Notes under the pieces: generated by a model
Databases searched by the model: none
Told to the model about the DNA's origin: nothing
What the model saw: the letters and a program-made list of their open reading frames with translations, nothing else
Assembly (NCBI GenBank): GCA_030278955.1
Contig: JAOANR010000006.1
Location: forward strand, 9,943,915 to 10,007,914
DNA: 64,000 nucleotides
Source of the DNA: Hygrophila difformis
Lineage: Eukaryota; Streptophyta; Magnoliopsida; Lamiales; Acanthaceae
Reading direction: 5' to 3'
Shown here: piece after piece, positions 35,493-47,423 of the stretch
Position numbering within the stretch: position 1 is the first letter of the stretch
Layout: every line of letters starts with the position of its first letter
Program-made: the position numbers and the translations under genes

Positions 35493-38267
35493 CTAATCTT
35501 GTGTGATTTCTCGAAGCATTTCTACAACCTTTTTCATTTTAGGGCGCTTGGCTGGTGTAGTGTCTGTGCATAGCAACGCTACCTTGAGTGCAGCGAGCAT
35601 TTCCTTCCTCCATGAGAATGAAACCGTGCTCAGTCTAGCATCAAGAATCTGCTCGGGAGTTTCTCCTCGTGCGGGTGCAGTATGAACCCATTTCACCAAA
35701 TCAATCCCTTCACCGAACGCCTCCTCGACAGGTAGTCGAGTTGTTAGGATCTCGAGCAACACAACACCATAGCTGTATACATTGCCTGGTGCAGTAACTT
35801 GCATTGTGTATGCATACTCTGTATAAATACAAAGGTATTATTAGATGCAGAACAATTTCCTTAACAAGCTATATAATGAAATTTTGGATTATATGAAGAA
35901 AAATATACCCGGCGGGATATATCCAAATGAACCAGCAACTGCGCTGATGCTTGCAGTTCCACGGGATGGATCAAGGAGCTTAGAGATCTCCACTTCGCTA
36001 ACCAAAGGATTGAAATCCGAATCCAAAACCACGTTGCTTGAAGAAATATCGAGGTGGATGACTGCCACGTGATGGAGAAAGGCGAGCCCTTCAGCGACTC
36101 CTATGGCGATGGCGAGCCTTGCAGGCCAGTCGGGTTTGCAATCTGGCTGCTTTACAGGATCGTGAAGATACTGAGCCAGTGTTCCGTTTGGGCAAAATTG
36201 ATGCAACAGAAGCACAATATCTTCAAACAGAACGAATCCGATTGGCCTCATCAAGTTGTCGTGGCAGAGCTTACTAAGCTTCTCGACCTCCCTGATCATC
36301 TTGCCGCTGTGGTTAAGTATAGTCCTGTCCATGGATCGCAGTTTTCTAACCGATAGAATCACCCCAGAAGGCATATCAGCTCTGTAGACAGTACTAAATG
36401 TCCCCGTGCTTAGCTTGTTGGAATCTTTCAATGTCGCTTTGGCAATGGCCTCAAAATCTATAGCTTGCCGGAGGTTCTCAACAAATACATTCCCGGCTAA
36501 GATCACAGGATCTTCACCGACTTCATCCTCAGCCACACCTGCATCTTTCTCGGCTTTTTCTTGCCTCTCTCGCATCATAAACAGCAGAACAACCACGGTC
36601 ACAGAAGTGAACACTGCCAAACCAGCACCGACAACAGCTAATATAATCCGGTAAGAAACCCTGTGGTGATATGCATTTTGATTAGAGCCATTCAAACCTC
36701 CACAGGAAACACTCAAGGGCTCACCACAGAGCCCTTTGTTGCCGAGAAAACTTGAATTCAGGCTTTTCTGAAATGGCAGGAAGAAGGGTATTGGCCCAGT
36801 TAACCGATTATGAGAGAAATTGACCTCAATCAAACTCAGCATCCCCTTGAGGGCACCAGGAATGCTTCCACTCAGTTGATTATTCGATACATCCAAAGAA
36901 ACTAGTTTGTCCAATCTTCCCAACTCATCAGGCAAATTTCCATGGAGATGGTTGAAACTCAAATTCAATGCAATCTGCAGGTTCTTGATATGACCGATCT
37001 CGGGAGGAATGTTTCCAGTAAGAAAGTTACTGCCCAATTGCAGCTCCAGCAGCTTCGTGCAGTTCCCAATCGAACTTGGTATCTCACCTCTAATTGAGTT
37101 GTGACCCAATAAAAGATACTGCAGTCGAGACATGTTGCAGACGCTCTCCGGTATGGTCCCATTAAACCTGTTATTGCTCAAATCAAGCTTGTTCAAATTC
37201 TTGCTTCTCAGAACTGATGTTGGGATTTCTCCAGACAAACCATTCCCAGAAACAATCAGTTCCTGTAGGTTACCAAGCAAGCCAAACTCCAGGGGAAGCA
37301 CTCCGGTAAATCCATTCGAAGCCAAGTTAAGGAGAGACAGATTCGAGCAACGTGAGAACTCGGACACAATTTCACCAGATAGATTGTTGTTATTAGCCTC
37401 AAAATAAGTGAGACTTCCGATATTACCAATCTCCCTAGGAATGCTTCCTACCAAATTGTTATCCCCTATCCGAACACTAGACAGACCCTTACAATTCCCA
37501 ATAGACTTAGGAATATAGCCACTCAAGCTATTCTGTGTTAGAACCAAACTCTGCAGCCTCTCCATTGCGAAAACACTTTCTGGGATCGACCCTTCCAGTC
37601 TATTCGAATGAAGATTCAACAGCTCGAGCCTACTCATCGAACCTAACTTATCCGGGATTCCACCAGTAAACTCATTTTCATAAGCCGTAAAGACTCTCAA
37701 ATTAGTTAAGTTACCGAACCAAAGAGGGATTGAACCATTCAATATATTTGTATAGACCTGAAAATCCTCCAACTTATCTAGACCCTTAAGCTCATCAGGT
37801 ATCTCACCCATCAACAAATTATTGGACAAATTCAATGACCTGAGATTTCTAAGACTACCAAGATGAACAGGGATTGAGCCACCAAATTTATTGAATGACA
37901 AGTCGAGAAACTCAAGCTCAGTTAAATTTCCAAAAGCATATGGAATGAATCCATGGAAATTGTTGAATGAAAGATCAAGCCATTTCAGTGATTTGAGCTG
38001 AGCAATGAGACTGGCATTACCTTGCAACCTTTGATTCGAAAGATCAAGCTTTTCCACGAATGAATTGTTGGAGCTGCAAGAAATCCCAGGCCAATCGCAA
38101 TAATTGGAGCCGTTTCCACTCCACACCGGGATTTTTAATTCTTCAGCGATTGATAATACCGTTGATTGATCATCATTCAGTACCTGAGTTAGCACTAATT
38201 CGGGCCTCATCAGCAGTCCGGAGAGCAAAATGCTCAACAAATATAAGTATGGCATTTTAGGGTTCAT
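35493..38267 (-). CDS. PXC3: LRR receptor-like kinase of the PXC3 type (atypical kinase)
   Basis: Plasma-membrane LRR receptor-like protein related to the PXY/TDR-correlated PXC3. Two exons: 35909-38267 and 35493-35818; the 89-90 bp intron splits the glutamate codon of IPPEYAYTMQ. The protein is 894 residues, close to the Arabidopsis length. Order: signal peptide (about 1-27), N-cap with YCDWPGISCSS, about 20 LRRs, C-cap GNKGLCGEPLS, one membrane helix (about 539-562) and a cytoplasmic kinase domain (about 610-890). The kinase departs from consensus: the HRD motif reads HLD (VIHLDISSSN) and the DFG position reads SEVEIS, while the VAIK-type lysine is present (LSVRKL). It is therefore probably a weak or inactive kinase; I recall the same features in Arabidopsis PXC3. 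The 5' flank to about 39000 may contain 5'-UTR sequence. Confidence 0.94.
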
Positions 38268-41200
38268 CTAGATAGGGCACACGATGGGAATTAAAATTGC
38301 AGTGTTCTTGTTTTCTCGGGAAGCCCGAAAGGGAATTGTTTATGAATAAAATTGCTCAGAAAACAAGAGCATCACGCAGAATGGAGTAATGCTCAAAGGC
38401 TTTCCAGATTTTCAGCAAAATTGGGCAAAGAAACAACGCCCAAATTGTACCCTAAAAGTGCCCCCCCTCACAGAAAAAGACCCTGAAAATTCAATTGAAG
38501 GATTTAGGGAGCCTTTCGAGCTGTATTCCCTACAAATTCTTGATCAAGTACAAACAGTCATATAGTCCGAGTCCCCTAACTACACTTCGTAATTAAAATT
38601 ACAGAGAAAAGAAGCTGAAATCAGTGAGGAAATAAATGGCAAAGCTTGAATGCGGATTTGCAGAGGCTGTGATTACTTACTACCACTATTCTAATTCCTG
38701 GAATTCATATCAAACTGAGACAACAAAATCCCAAAAATGCAATAAACAACAAAAAAGCAGCAATGTCAATAGAAATAAGAAAAAGACCAAAAGCCCAAAA
38801 GCATAAACACCAGAGAACAAAGGATTTGCAGACAGGAAAGAAGAAAAAGGTGGGATTTTTCAGGGACAGAAGAAAATGGAGATGATGGGAAAAGAGAAGA
38901 ATGGTAGTACAATATAAAGAACGAAGGCCACTGATTTCACGGGTCAGGTGTTTTTTGAGTGTCGAAAAGATTCACGAGAAATGAGCAGCCACGGGAGACA
39001 CTGAAAGGTTTCTGAAGGGAGTGGTTCATGTCCAGAGTTGCCTGAATCTAAACCGTTGGCTATGTGGGGTTTAGCCGGTGTTCGGTGATGATGGCTTTAG
39101 GACCTCGGATCCAAGGACTCGCCATTCATATGGAGGATACCCAATGCTGACCCGCTTATGAAATCACTTCACCAGTTTCTGCTGCTTTGCTTCAATTAAA
39201 TTTGAATTAATTAGTAAGCGGGGTATTATTAAATTATGGAAAGTATTTTAAATTCTCATGTGAGAATATAGTATTTCTTCTATTGGGTTTTGTGTAGAGA
39301 ATGAGAATGTTACTGTTCTAGTAGTATCATTCTATATTTTTCCTTTAAGCCGTAAATTATGTGAATGTCTTCTTTGTTTAAAATTACTTCAATGGTGTCA
39401 AATCTTCTTCTTTTTCTAATTTGAAGTAAACTAATAATTGATTTTCTTTTTCTTTATAATTTTCAATTTTTAATTTTTCAAATTTAATGGATAATGTATT
39501 GAAATGCTGAAAATTTGTCGTACATTTTTAATGTTTGAATATACTAATCATTAATTTAATAACATTAGATATAATAGATTAGGACATGCAAGCAATAAAT
39601 GAGACATGTTTTTTTTTTTTTAAAAGAAAAGGTTAAATGTAGAAATGTATAAATCTTAGGATTCCACCCATGTGGAATTTTCATATGAGTGTATCTTCAG
39701 TACCAGCCATGACGTCCTTTTCTTGCACTAATAATAGTCTTTCAGTTTATTTATTTATTTATTTATTTATTTTTAGCGATCAAATTTTTTGTAGTGAAAA
39801 ATTGGTTCAATCTCATACTTCAGTCACTAACTTTATCAGAACTAGGTTTGACAACCAAAATTGTAGTTAAAACAAAACATTTATGTAAGGTTATGCAAAG
39901 GTTTTAACATATTTAGCGTAATTGGCCGGTGTAAGATAATTAATTAGAGATGAATAATTATAGTTCAACCACAAATAACTAGATTTCAACACAAACAATC
40001 ATTATTTATTTATTATTATGCTTTTACAAACAAACACACTTATGAAAGAGGTTGATGATCATGCTAAAGATAAATGAAATACTAATGATTAATATATATA
40101 TATATGGTGGAATTGGAATTGGAACTGGAAATGGAATTGAAAGAGGGCAAAAAGAAAAAGGTTGTCATGTCCTGTGTCCTAACTGAGTTCTGAGCAAACA
40201 AAATCCTTGTAGTTGTCTGTACTTGTTGCAACCACGAACATATACTACTACTACTTCTATATTTTTATTTAATTAAAATGTGTGTAAAAGTCCAAGAACC
40301 CAATCCTCTTCATCATCCCCATAGCATCTTTTTCCTCTCCTCTTATAAATATGAATTGACTCCACTAAACCCTTTCCATGTGCGTGCATCCCCTTTCTTA
40401 ATTGCACTCTCTCTCTCTCTCTATATATATATATGCGCTCCATCACCTCACAATACATTTATATTTTTTTTTTTTAAAAAAAAACAAATATATATCCATT
40501 TATATATCTATATGTCGTTGTTAAGAGTTGATCATAAGAATATTGTTTAATTCACAACCATGGATATTATTTAGTCCACAGTCTAAAACAAATGACTTGA
40601 TCAGTTTTAGGGCCGCGACCTATATATATGATTTGGATTCGGCGATGTTGTTGTTCTTGTCTACCTCAGCTAACCACCCCAGCAGATGCTTATATATTCT
40701 TCTAATAATACTTTAATTATTTCTTCAAATAATGTAGTAGTACTAGTAACTATATTCCAATTTTATTATGATACAGTATGTATATTATATATATATATAT
40801 ATATATATTTGTGTGTGGGGACTGGGGAGTCGGGAGTGGGGGGCCTAGTTTGAAAAGAAAAAGAGAAAGAAGAGTTGTAAAAAAGGATGAGGAAATTGTA
40901 GAAATGTGAAGAAAGCGAAAGAGATATATAGAGATGTGGGGGTACCCCTTTAGTAGACATGCATCATGACAATTGTATCATGCATTGTCTCTCTTTGTCG
41001 CTGCCCTTTTGGTTTGGGTCCCCATCTTTGTCTTTTACACGAATTTTGTCTATGCGTTGGGCTTTTTAGGCTTCTGCTGTAATGTACATTGGGCTTTCGT
41101 GTAATCCGTTTATGGCCCACTCTTTTTTATAATGAAGAAGAGCCCAAATGAGGCCATAAAGCCCAATGGGCGTAGTGGAAAGAGCCCGGGTTTATAGCTT

Positions 41201-41499
41201 GCATGCCTTCATTTTGTTTTAATTAAAAAAAGAATAATAAAATTGTAAAAATCATTACGGTTTAAAAATTTTAAATTTAATAGCTTGGTAATTTAATTTT
41301 AAAATTTTAATTTCAACTCTAATAAATTTAAGTAAGCCTAGGCCAGGTGGAGATGCATGTAAATAAAAATGAAGGTATATATCTATCACAGTTAAAATAG
41401 GAATTTGTTGTCGGTGCATTTGTTTAATTTACCCACCAATGGGGTGTACCCATGTACTTTTCATTCTTCATATATTTCACATCCTATAGTTTCCACATA
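38268..41499. other. Intergenic region upstream of the receptor kinase
   Basis: 38268-39000 is probably promoter and 5' UTR of the receptor kinase. Beyond that there are simple repeats ((TTTA)n 39747, CT/AT tract 40407-40435, TA tract 40781) and a patch rich in GGGCTT/GCCCAA words at 41055-41190 with inverted copies (CATTGGGCTTT and AAAGCCCAATG). No gene or known small-RNA precursor is recognised. Confidence 0.45.
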
Positions 41500-42557
41500 G
41501 GAAAAAAGGCCAAATATATCCTTTTTGTTTTAAAAAAAGCCAAATCTATCCTTTTTCTATTTTATTACCGAATTTATCCTCTATATATGCTAATTATATC
41601 CGGAAATATCCTAAATTCACTAATCGTGGAATGCCTGCTGACGTGGCAATAAATTAACTTAAACCCTACACGCTGGATCGAATTTGAAGTGTGTCTCAAT
41701 TAGGGTTGGGGAAAAATACCGAATATACTGCATACCGCACATACCGTATCGAAAAAATACCGAAAATATCGAAATTTTCGGTATACCGTAATTTTCGGTA
41801 TGGTATCATACCGTACAGTAAGATTTCGGTATGGTAACGGTATAAATTTTTTGATACCGCGGTATATCGCTACCGTACCGAACTTTGGTATATACCACGA
41901 TATCGGTATATACCGCGATACCCTTATATACAGTAATATCGGTATGTTGGTATATAGCGAAAGTTCGGTATGCCGGTATATACCGCAATACCGGTATGTC
42001 GATATGTAGTGAATGTTCGGTATGTCGGTATATACCGCGATACGGTATGTCGGTATGTACTGAATGTTCGGTATAGCGGTATATACCGAACTTACCGGAA
42101 TGTCGGTATGGAAACGGAATGGAAATATTTCATACCGAAACTTTCGGTATACCGAAGATCGGTATACCGAAATGTTCGGTACGGCAACGGTATGAAAATT
42201 TTCATACTGTAAAGTTCGGTAAGGTATACGGTACGGAGAATTTTTTTCGGTATGATATCGTACCGAAAATTTCGGTATACCGAAAATTTCGATATTTCTT
42301 TTTTCGATACGGTATGTGCGGTATGCGGTATACTCGGTATTTTTCCCCAGCCCTAATTGAGAGACACTTCAAATCTCATCCAGCTTGTAGGGTTTAAGTT
42401 AATTTATTGCCTCGTCAGCAACCATTCCACGATTAGTGAATTTAGGATATTTCCGGATATAATTAGCATATGTAGAGGATAAATTCGGTAATAAAATAAA
42501 AAAAAGGATAGATTTGACTTTTTTGGAAACAAAACGGATATATTTGGCCTTTTTTCC
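41500..42557. mobile_element. 1.06-kb palindromic long-inverted-repeat element (MULE/foldback-like)
   Basis: Perfectly matched ends GGAAAAAAGGCCAAATATAT and its reverse complement are flanked by an 11-bp direct repeat GTTTCCACATA (41489-41499 and 42558-42568). The arms pair for roughly 350 bp each, including AAACCCTACA/TGTAGGGTTT and GGGGAAAAATACCG/CGGTATTTTTCCCC. The centre (about 41800-42250) is a dense array of GGTATACCG-like words, themselves palindromic. There is no coding capacity; the short open frames are repeat by-products. A 9-11 bp duplication with long inverted repeats fits Mutator-like elements. Confidence 0.8.
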
Positions 42558-42689
42558 GTTTCCACATATATAGGTTTTCACTTTTCACCATTAATTTTCC
42601 GGTTACTAAAATAAATAATTTTTTTATGAATAGTGTGGTGTGAGTGCACATATATCTATGAAAAAGTGAAGCGGGAATACAGAAAGTAA

Positions 42690-43152
42690 GGGTCTGTTTG
42701 GATTGACTTTTGAAAAAAGCTGAAGCCAAAAGCAGAAGCAGAAGTGAAAGCCAAAAGCAGAAGCAGGTAACTTTTGTGTTTGGATTGAATGTTTGAAAAG
42801 CAGCTTTTTTTCAAAATTGTGTTTGGATGTGTAAAAGTGAAAAGTGCTTTTTAAATGGATAAATTACCAAAAAAGACATGCTACTTAATATGATAGTAAG
42901 ATATATTTATAGTGTAATTTATATTAAGTAATGAGGGTATTTAAGTCTTTGCACAATTTACGAAGTGCTTTTGGCTTCTGCTTTTCGGAGAAGCACCCCC
43001 TGGGCTGCTTCTCCTAGAAGCACTTTTGCAGCTTTTCGAGGTGCTTCTGCTTTTTTAAAAAAGCCAAACCAAACGTTTCTTTTTCCCCAAAAGTGCTTTT
43101 GGCAGAAGCAAAAGCCAAAAGCACCTTGGTAGAAGCCAATCCAAACACCCTC
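42690..43152. mobile_element. Tourist-like (PIF/Harbinger) MITE, copy 2
   Basis: Very similar to 26304-26763: begins GGGTCTGTTTGGATTGACTT and ends AGCCAATCCAAACACCCTC, with TAA on both sides (42687-42689 and 43153-43155). 463 bp. Confidence 0.85.
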
Positions 43153-44751
43153 TAATTAGCTTTGGCTATTCACGCTGTCGACTTAAAATACTAGTAGTAT
43201 GAAATTAGAAGAGCATCAGATCAAATTTACCCCACCTATTAAAAAATTTCGAAAACATTGTTGTCATTAAATAATTGCAAATTGGCAAGTGAAAGTCAAA
43301 GGCTTCAACTTATTGCATTGTTCATTGTTGGGTTATCATCAACATAAATGATTGAAGTAATACGTTGTATATGGCGGCAAAGAAACATATCATGTGATGA
43401 AACAAATAAATTTATATTATTTTTTGGAATAAAAAAATAGAACTTAATTATATTAATAATGGTCCAAACTAATAAATCAGGTGACATGTGCTACCATAAA
43501 TGAATCCACTTGGTTTGCCTCATAAAAATAGTTTTTTTTTTTTTTTTTTTTATGAGCCATTGAATGCATGGGAAAGGGTGGTGGGAGCCCATGACACACA
43601 ATTACAAAGGGGAATAAAGGGGAGGGATAGGGGGCCAGTGGGAATCGAACCTCCAACCTTCCGTTGGAAGTCAGGGGACTTAACCACTTGGGCTAAGTAC
43701 TCATCATACTATATGCTGCACATGTACAGAAAATAGTTGAATTAGCGAGAAGCATCATATTGGACGGTTGCAATATTTAATTAGTTTTCAGACCGTACCA
43801 ATGTACATATCTTCCCAGGTACTAAGTAGTACTACTACTATAAGTTTATTCATTTCCCTTTTTTTTCTTTTTCACATTTGAAATTACACTAAATTAGAGG
43901 CTAGTCAATCGATCGATTGATTCTTGTAGTATTTTAAGTTGGTTGTCCAAAAAGAATTCACCATTACATAGCAGTACATTACGGCAACCAATGAGATTCT
44001 AGAAATTAGGGATTACAGTAATCTAGGCATTTAAAATTTATCAGGAATCTAAGATAATGATTTAATTAATTAATGAGTCTTGATTGTCATTTCAATGATC
44101 CCATATCTCTAAAGTTGTTATTGGCTTGGCGTGAATTAGTTGAATTTTAATTTTGAGACGAATATATTTTTGAATGATTATTAATTCTCTGTTTGGCAGT
44201 ACTCAATGATCATTTCTTATCTCTTGTTCTAACAATTAATGCTTATCGTCAGGAAATGGCTGAATAGGAATGAAGCTCATAATCCGCCGTGACATATAAA
44301 CATGTATGTTTTCTGTCCAACTATTTTCTGTGAGTGAGTCAACAATTTGTAAATTGTTATAAAATAGTAATTAATAAATTGACAGAAAAAACCCTAATTT
44401 TGAAGACAACTTCTTGAGAAGCTGCGTGGAAAGAAAAGCAAATCTGATTTTCAGTAATTTCTTTTTTTTTTAAAAAAAAAAAAAAAACTGCAATAAGTGG
44501 ACACCCAACCCATATATATCACGCGTAATCAGTGGCGCCATAACATGATCTTGCTTTAATTCAATTTTCCCATTATATTCCAAAGTAGTACATTTAATAA
44601 ATTAAATATATATATATATATATATATATATACGGAATGGGTTTGTATGTACACATTAAAACTAGAGGATTATTTATAAGTACAGGAGGAGCATATGTAC
44701 TTGTGAAATCCCAACCAGATATTACCTTCCTTGGCTGTTATTTCCACAGTG
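43153..44751. other. Upstream region of the DUF642 gene
   Basis: It contains a SINE-like element (43532-43700), AT-rich sequence and a TA repeat at 44607-44632 about 120 bp before the ATG. No further gene is recognised. Confidence 0.5.
43532..43700 (-). mobile_element. tRNA-derived SINE-like element
   Basis: On the minus strand there is an A-box-like TTAGCCCAAGTGGTTAAG and, about 30 nt on, a B box GGTTCGATTCC. A pyrimidine-rich body and a poly(A) tail of about 19 follow (43532-43550). This is the order expected of a plant SINE. I could not define a clear target duplication. Confidence 0.6.
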
Positions 44752-46304
44752 ATGGCTTCTTCTTGTCCCACTCTTTGTTTCCTCTTCCTATTCATTATAT
44801 GCAGCACTTTTGCTTCAGCAACTCCCCCACTTGATGGTAAGTTCTCCATTATAGCTCAAACATTATACTTTTTTTTTTTTCGGAGAACGGTGGGCCGCGG
44901 CCAATTTTATTCATGCAAAATCTGCGATACACTAGACCCAACAAGGTCTTCAAGTAATTGGTCTGAAAGCAGGAGGATGATCCAGCAAACATTATACTCT
45001 TTAATTTATTAGTACCATTTATATTTTGTCACGAGCTTAATTCAGCTTTTGAACAAGCATGCAAATTTCTTACTTGACCTTGTATTATAGTTACAGCTTA
45101 CAATTACTGTTGACAAAAAAGTTAGATCTGATAATTGGTTGAATGAATCCGCATGCAGGGCTGGTGGAGAATGGCAATTTTGAAGAAGGGCCAAAAGAAT
45201 CAAACCTAAAGAAAACAGTGATAGTGGGGAAATACTCCCTCCCCAAATGGGAGATATCTGGAGGCGTGGTGGAGTACGTCTCCGGCGGGCCCCAGCCAGG
45301 CGGGTTCTACCTGGCGGTGCCGCGTGGGGTACACGCGGTCCGGCTGGGCAACGAGGCGTCGGTTTCACAGAGCATAAGGAATTTGAAGGCGGGGACAATC
45401 TACACGCTGACATTCGGGGCAACGAGGACATGTGCGCAGGACGAGGTGCTGAGAGTGTCTACCGTCCCAGGAATAATGTCGTCCAGCGATCTCCCCATAC
45501 AGACGCTCTACAGCAGCGATGGAGGGGACACTTATGCCTGGACCTTTAGGGCATCTTCCGCTGTCGTTAAGGTAACCTTCCACAATCCAGGGATGCAAGA
45601 GGGATCCCACCTGTGGTCCTCTCCTGGACGCCGTCGCCATCAAGGAAATTCTCCCCGTCCCCTACTCTAAAGGTCTGTCTCTACTGTTCATTATATGTCA
45701 TTAACAAAACAAACCAAAAAAAAAAAAAAAAGGATTCTGCTTTTCTCTAATTAACATGTCTTTTTTCTTCTTGTATTGTGAATCAGGAAATATTGTGAAA
45801 AATGGAGACTTCGAGATAGGCCCCCATGTCTTCAAAAACTATTCAACGGGGATCCTCGTTCTCCCCAAGCGCCAGGACCTATACTCCCCTATCCCGGCGT
45901 GGATCGTCGAGTCCATCAAGCCTGTCAAATACATCGACTCGAAGCACTTCAACGTGCCCTCCGGGCAGGCAGCAATCGAGTTTGTGGGGGGGAGGGAGAC
46001 AGCCATTGCACAGATCCTGAGAACCATTCCCAACAAATGGTACAACCTTAGTTTCACCATCGGAGATGCTAAGAACGGATGCAACGGGACCATGGCCTTG
46101 CAGGCATTCGCGGCTGGCCAAACTGTGAAGGTTGACTTCACCTCCATTGGGAAGGGTTTTTACAAGAAAGGTTTTCTTAGGTTTAAGGCTGTCAGGGACA
46201 GGACGAGGATAACTTTTTACAGTCCTTATTACCATACCAGGTTGCATGATTTTTGGTCCGTTTGTGGACCTGTTTTGGATGATGTTAGGGTTGTTCTTGC
46301 ATAG
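44752..46304 (+). pseudogene. DUF642 cell-wall protein gene with a single-base frame break
   Basis: DUF642 proteins are secreted plant cell-wall proteins that bind polysaccharide and influence pectin methylesterase activity. Exons: 44752-44836, 45159-45672, 45787-46304. Exon 1 encodes a signal peptide (MASSCPTLCFLFLFIICSTF). Exon 2 carries the first galactose-binding-like half (GLVENGNFEEGP...). Exon 3 carries the second (GNIVKNGDFEIGP...) and ends VCGPVLDDVRVVLA. In exon 2 the frame fails after NPGMQE: a GGG at 45601-45603, where GG would keep the family reading DPTCGPLLDAVAIKE, leads to a stop at 45668-45670. Without the extra base the exon phases close exactly and the protein would be 371 residues, the family length. 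Intron 1 has a retroposon insertion. Everything else is well conserved, so a sequencing or assembly error is as likely as true loss. Confidence 0.88.
44857..44998 (-). mobile_element. Short 5'-truncated retroposon (LINE-like) in DUF642 intron 1
   Basis: A 116-bp insert (44870-44985) is flanked by a perfect 13-bp direct repeat CAAACATTATACT (44857-44869 and 44986-44998). On the minus strand it ends with a TGAATAAAATT polyadenylation-like signal and a poly(A) tract. This structure is diagnostic of target-primed reverse transcription. Confidence 0.8.
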
Positions 46305-46523
46305 AGATCACTGGTGAATTATAGTATTAAGGATTGGGAATCTTAAAGAACTCTGTGTTTCAAGCTGATCATTTGATGTTCTTTTATTTGCATTTTGCCT
46401 TTTGGATTTGTTGATGGGAGAAAAGAAAAAAAAATGTTTGTTCAAATTCATTTGTCAATTGATTTTTGTTTCCTTTACACTGGTTGATTATTTTAGAAAA
46501 AGATAAAAGTTAGCAATGCAAAT

Positions 46524-46579
46524 TTGAGGCGCTACATTTTACCAAAAAAAAAAAAAAAAAAAAAATTGAGGCGCTACAT
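46524..46579 (+). mobile_element. Poly(A)-only retro-insertion
   Basis: TTTACC plus about 22 A residues (46538-46565) lies between two copies of TTGAGGCGCTACAT (46524-46537 and 46566-46579). A 14-bp duplication around a poly(A) tail indicates an extremely 5'-truncated retroposon. Confidence 0.7.
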
Positions 46580-46612
46580 AGTGATATTTTAAAAGGTTTG
46601 TATACTAAATTG

Positions 46613-46731
46613 GGAAAAAAAGGCCAAATATATTTTTTTTCTTTTCCAAAAATCCAAATCAGTCATAAAATAGAAAAATAACTGATTTGAATTTTGGAAA
46701 AGAAAAATGACATATTTAGCCTTTTTTTTCC
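46613..46731. mobile_element. 119-bp inverted-repeat element, small relative of the 41500 palindrome
   Basis: Arms of about 50 bp (GGAAAAAAAGGCCAAATATA and its imperfect complement) surround a short loop. They are flanked by the 11-bp direct repeat ATACTAAATTG (46602-46612 and 46732-46742). The terminal word matches that of 41500-42557. Confidence 0.8.
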
Positions 46732-47165
46732 ATACTAAATTGCATTCTTACAAAACCATCAGACCTTTTTTTCCCACTTTATTAGTACGAGCAGTATTTT
46801 CAGTTCATGAATGGTCCCATGTGATGGATGAGTTGATAAGAGACATGGGCCTGCCTACTTGATATGGGTCTTTCCAACCTTAGTGGACTGATTTTGTAGG
46901 CCCATTGGGATTCAAATATCAGTACATACTCTCATACCATAAATTACATTGAATGAATAATGATTTTGTTGGTAGAGCCTGGAGGCTAGATCTATTAGTA
47001 TACTAATTGACTTAATTATGAGCATGTAAAATTAATAATTTTGTCAGCACATTAATAAAACTAGGGAAAGACGGATAAGCATCATATCAGCATATGTGGA
47101 CATGCATAGTCATTAATGAATTGCGTCCATAATTTGGTTTGGAATACTTCTGGAGTTTCACATAC

Positions 47166-47423
47166 ACCCTGCGTCCCACTTAACCTGTCTTGTTTCACTT
47201 TTACACACAATGCAATGCACTTTTTCAACCGTTAATATCTCAGAATGTGTACAACAAAAAATTATGTAAAATATATATTCTAAAGCTACATGATTATACG
47301 ATTCTAACAAGACCCAACTTGACTATTTTTTCTAAATATATACATACAATAAAATCGAGTCAAAGTCGAATAATGAATAGTGTCAAAAAGTCAAACAAGA
47401 CACGTTAGCTGGGACGGAGGGAG
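47166..47423. mobile_element. Stowaway-like MITE
   Basis: Ends CACCCTGCGTCCCA and TGGGACGGAGGGAG (left end with two changes) are flanked by TA. It is 258 bp with the shared interior. Confidence 0.85.

Noticed and set aside
40270..40560. Short ORFs on both strands near CT/TA repeats and a search for a microRNA precursor
   Set aside because: The frames are low-complexity and no known microRNA sequence or stable stem was recognised by eye.
41800..42397. ORFs rich in Tyr/Arg/Ile repeats on both strands
   Set aside because: They arise from the GGTATACCG palindromic words and are not protein genes.
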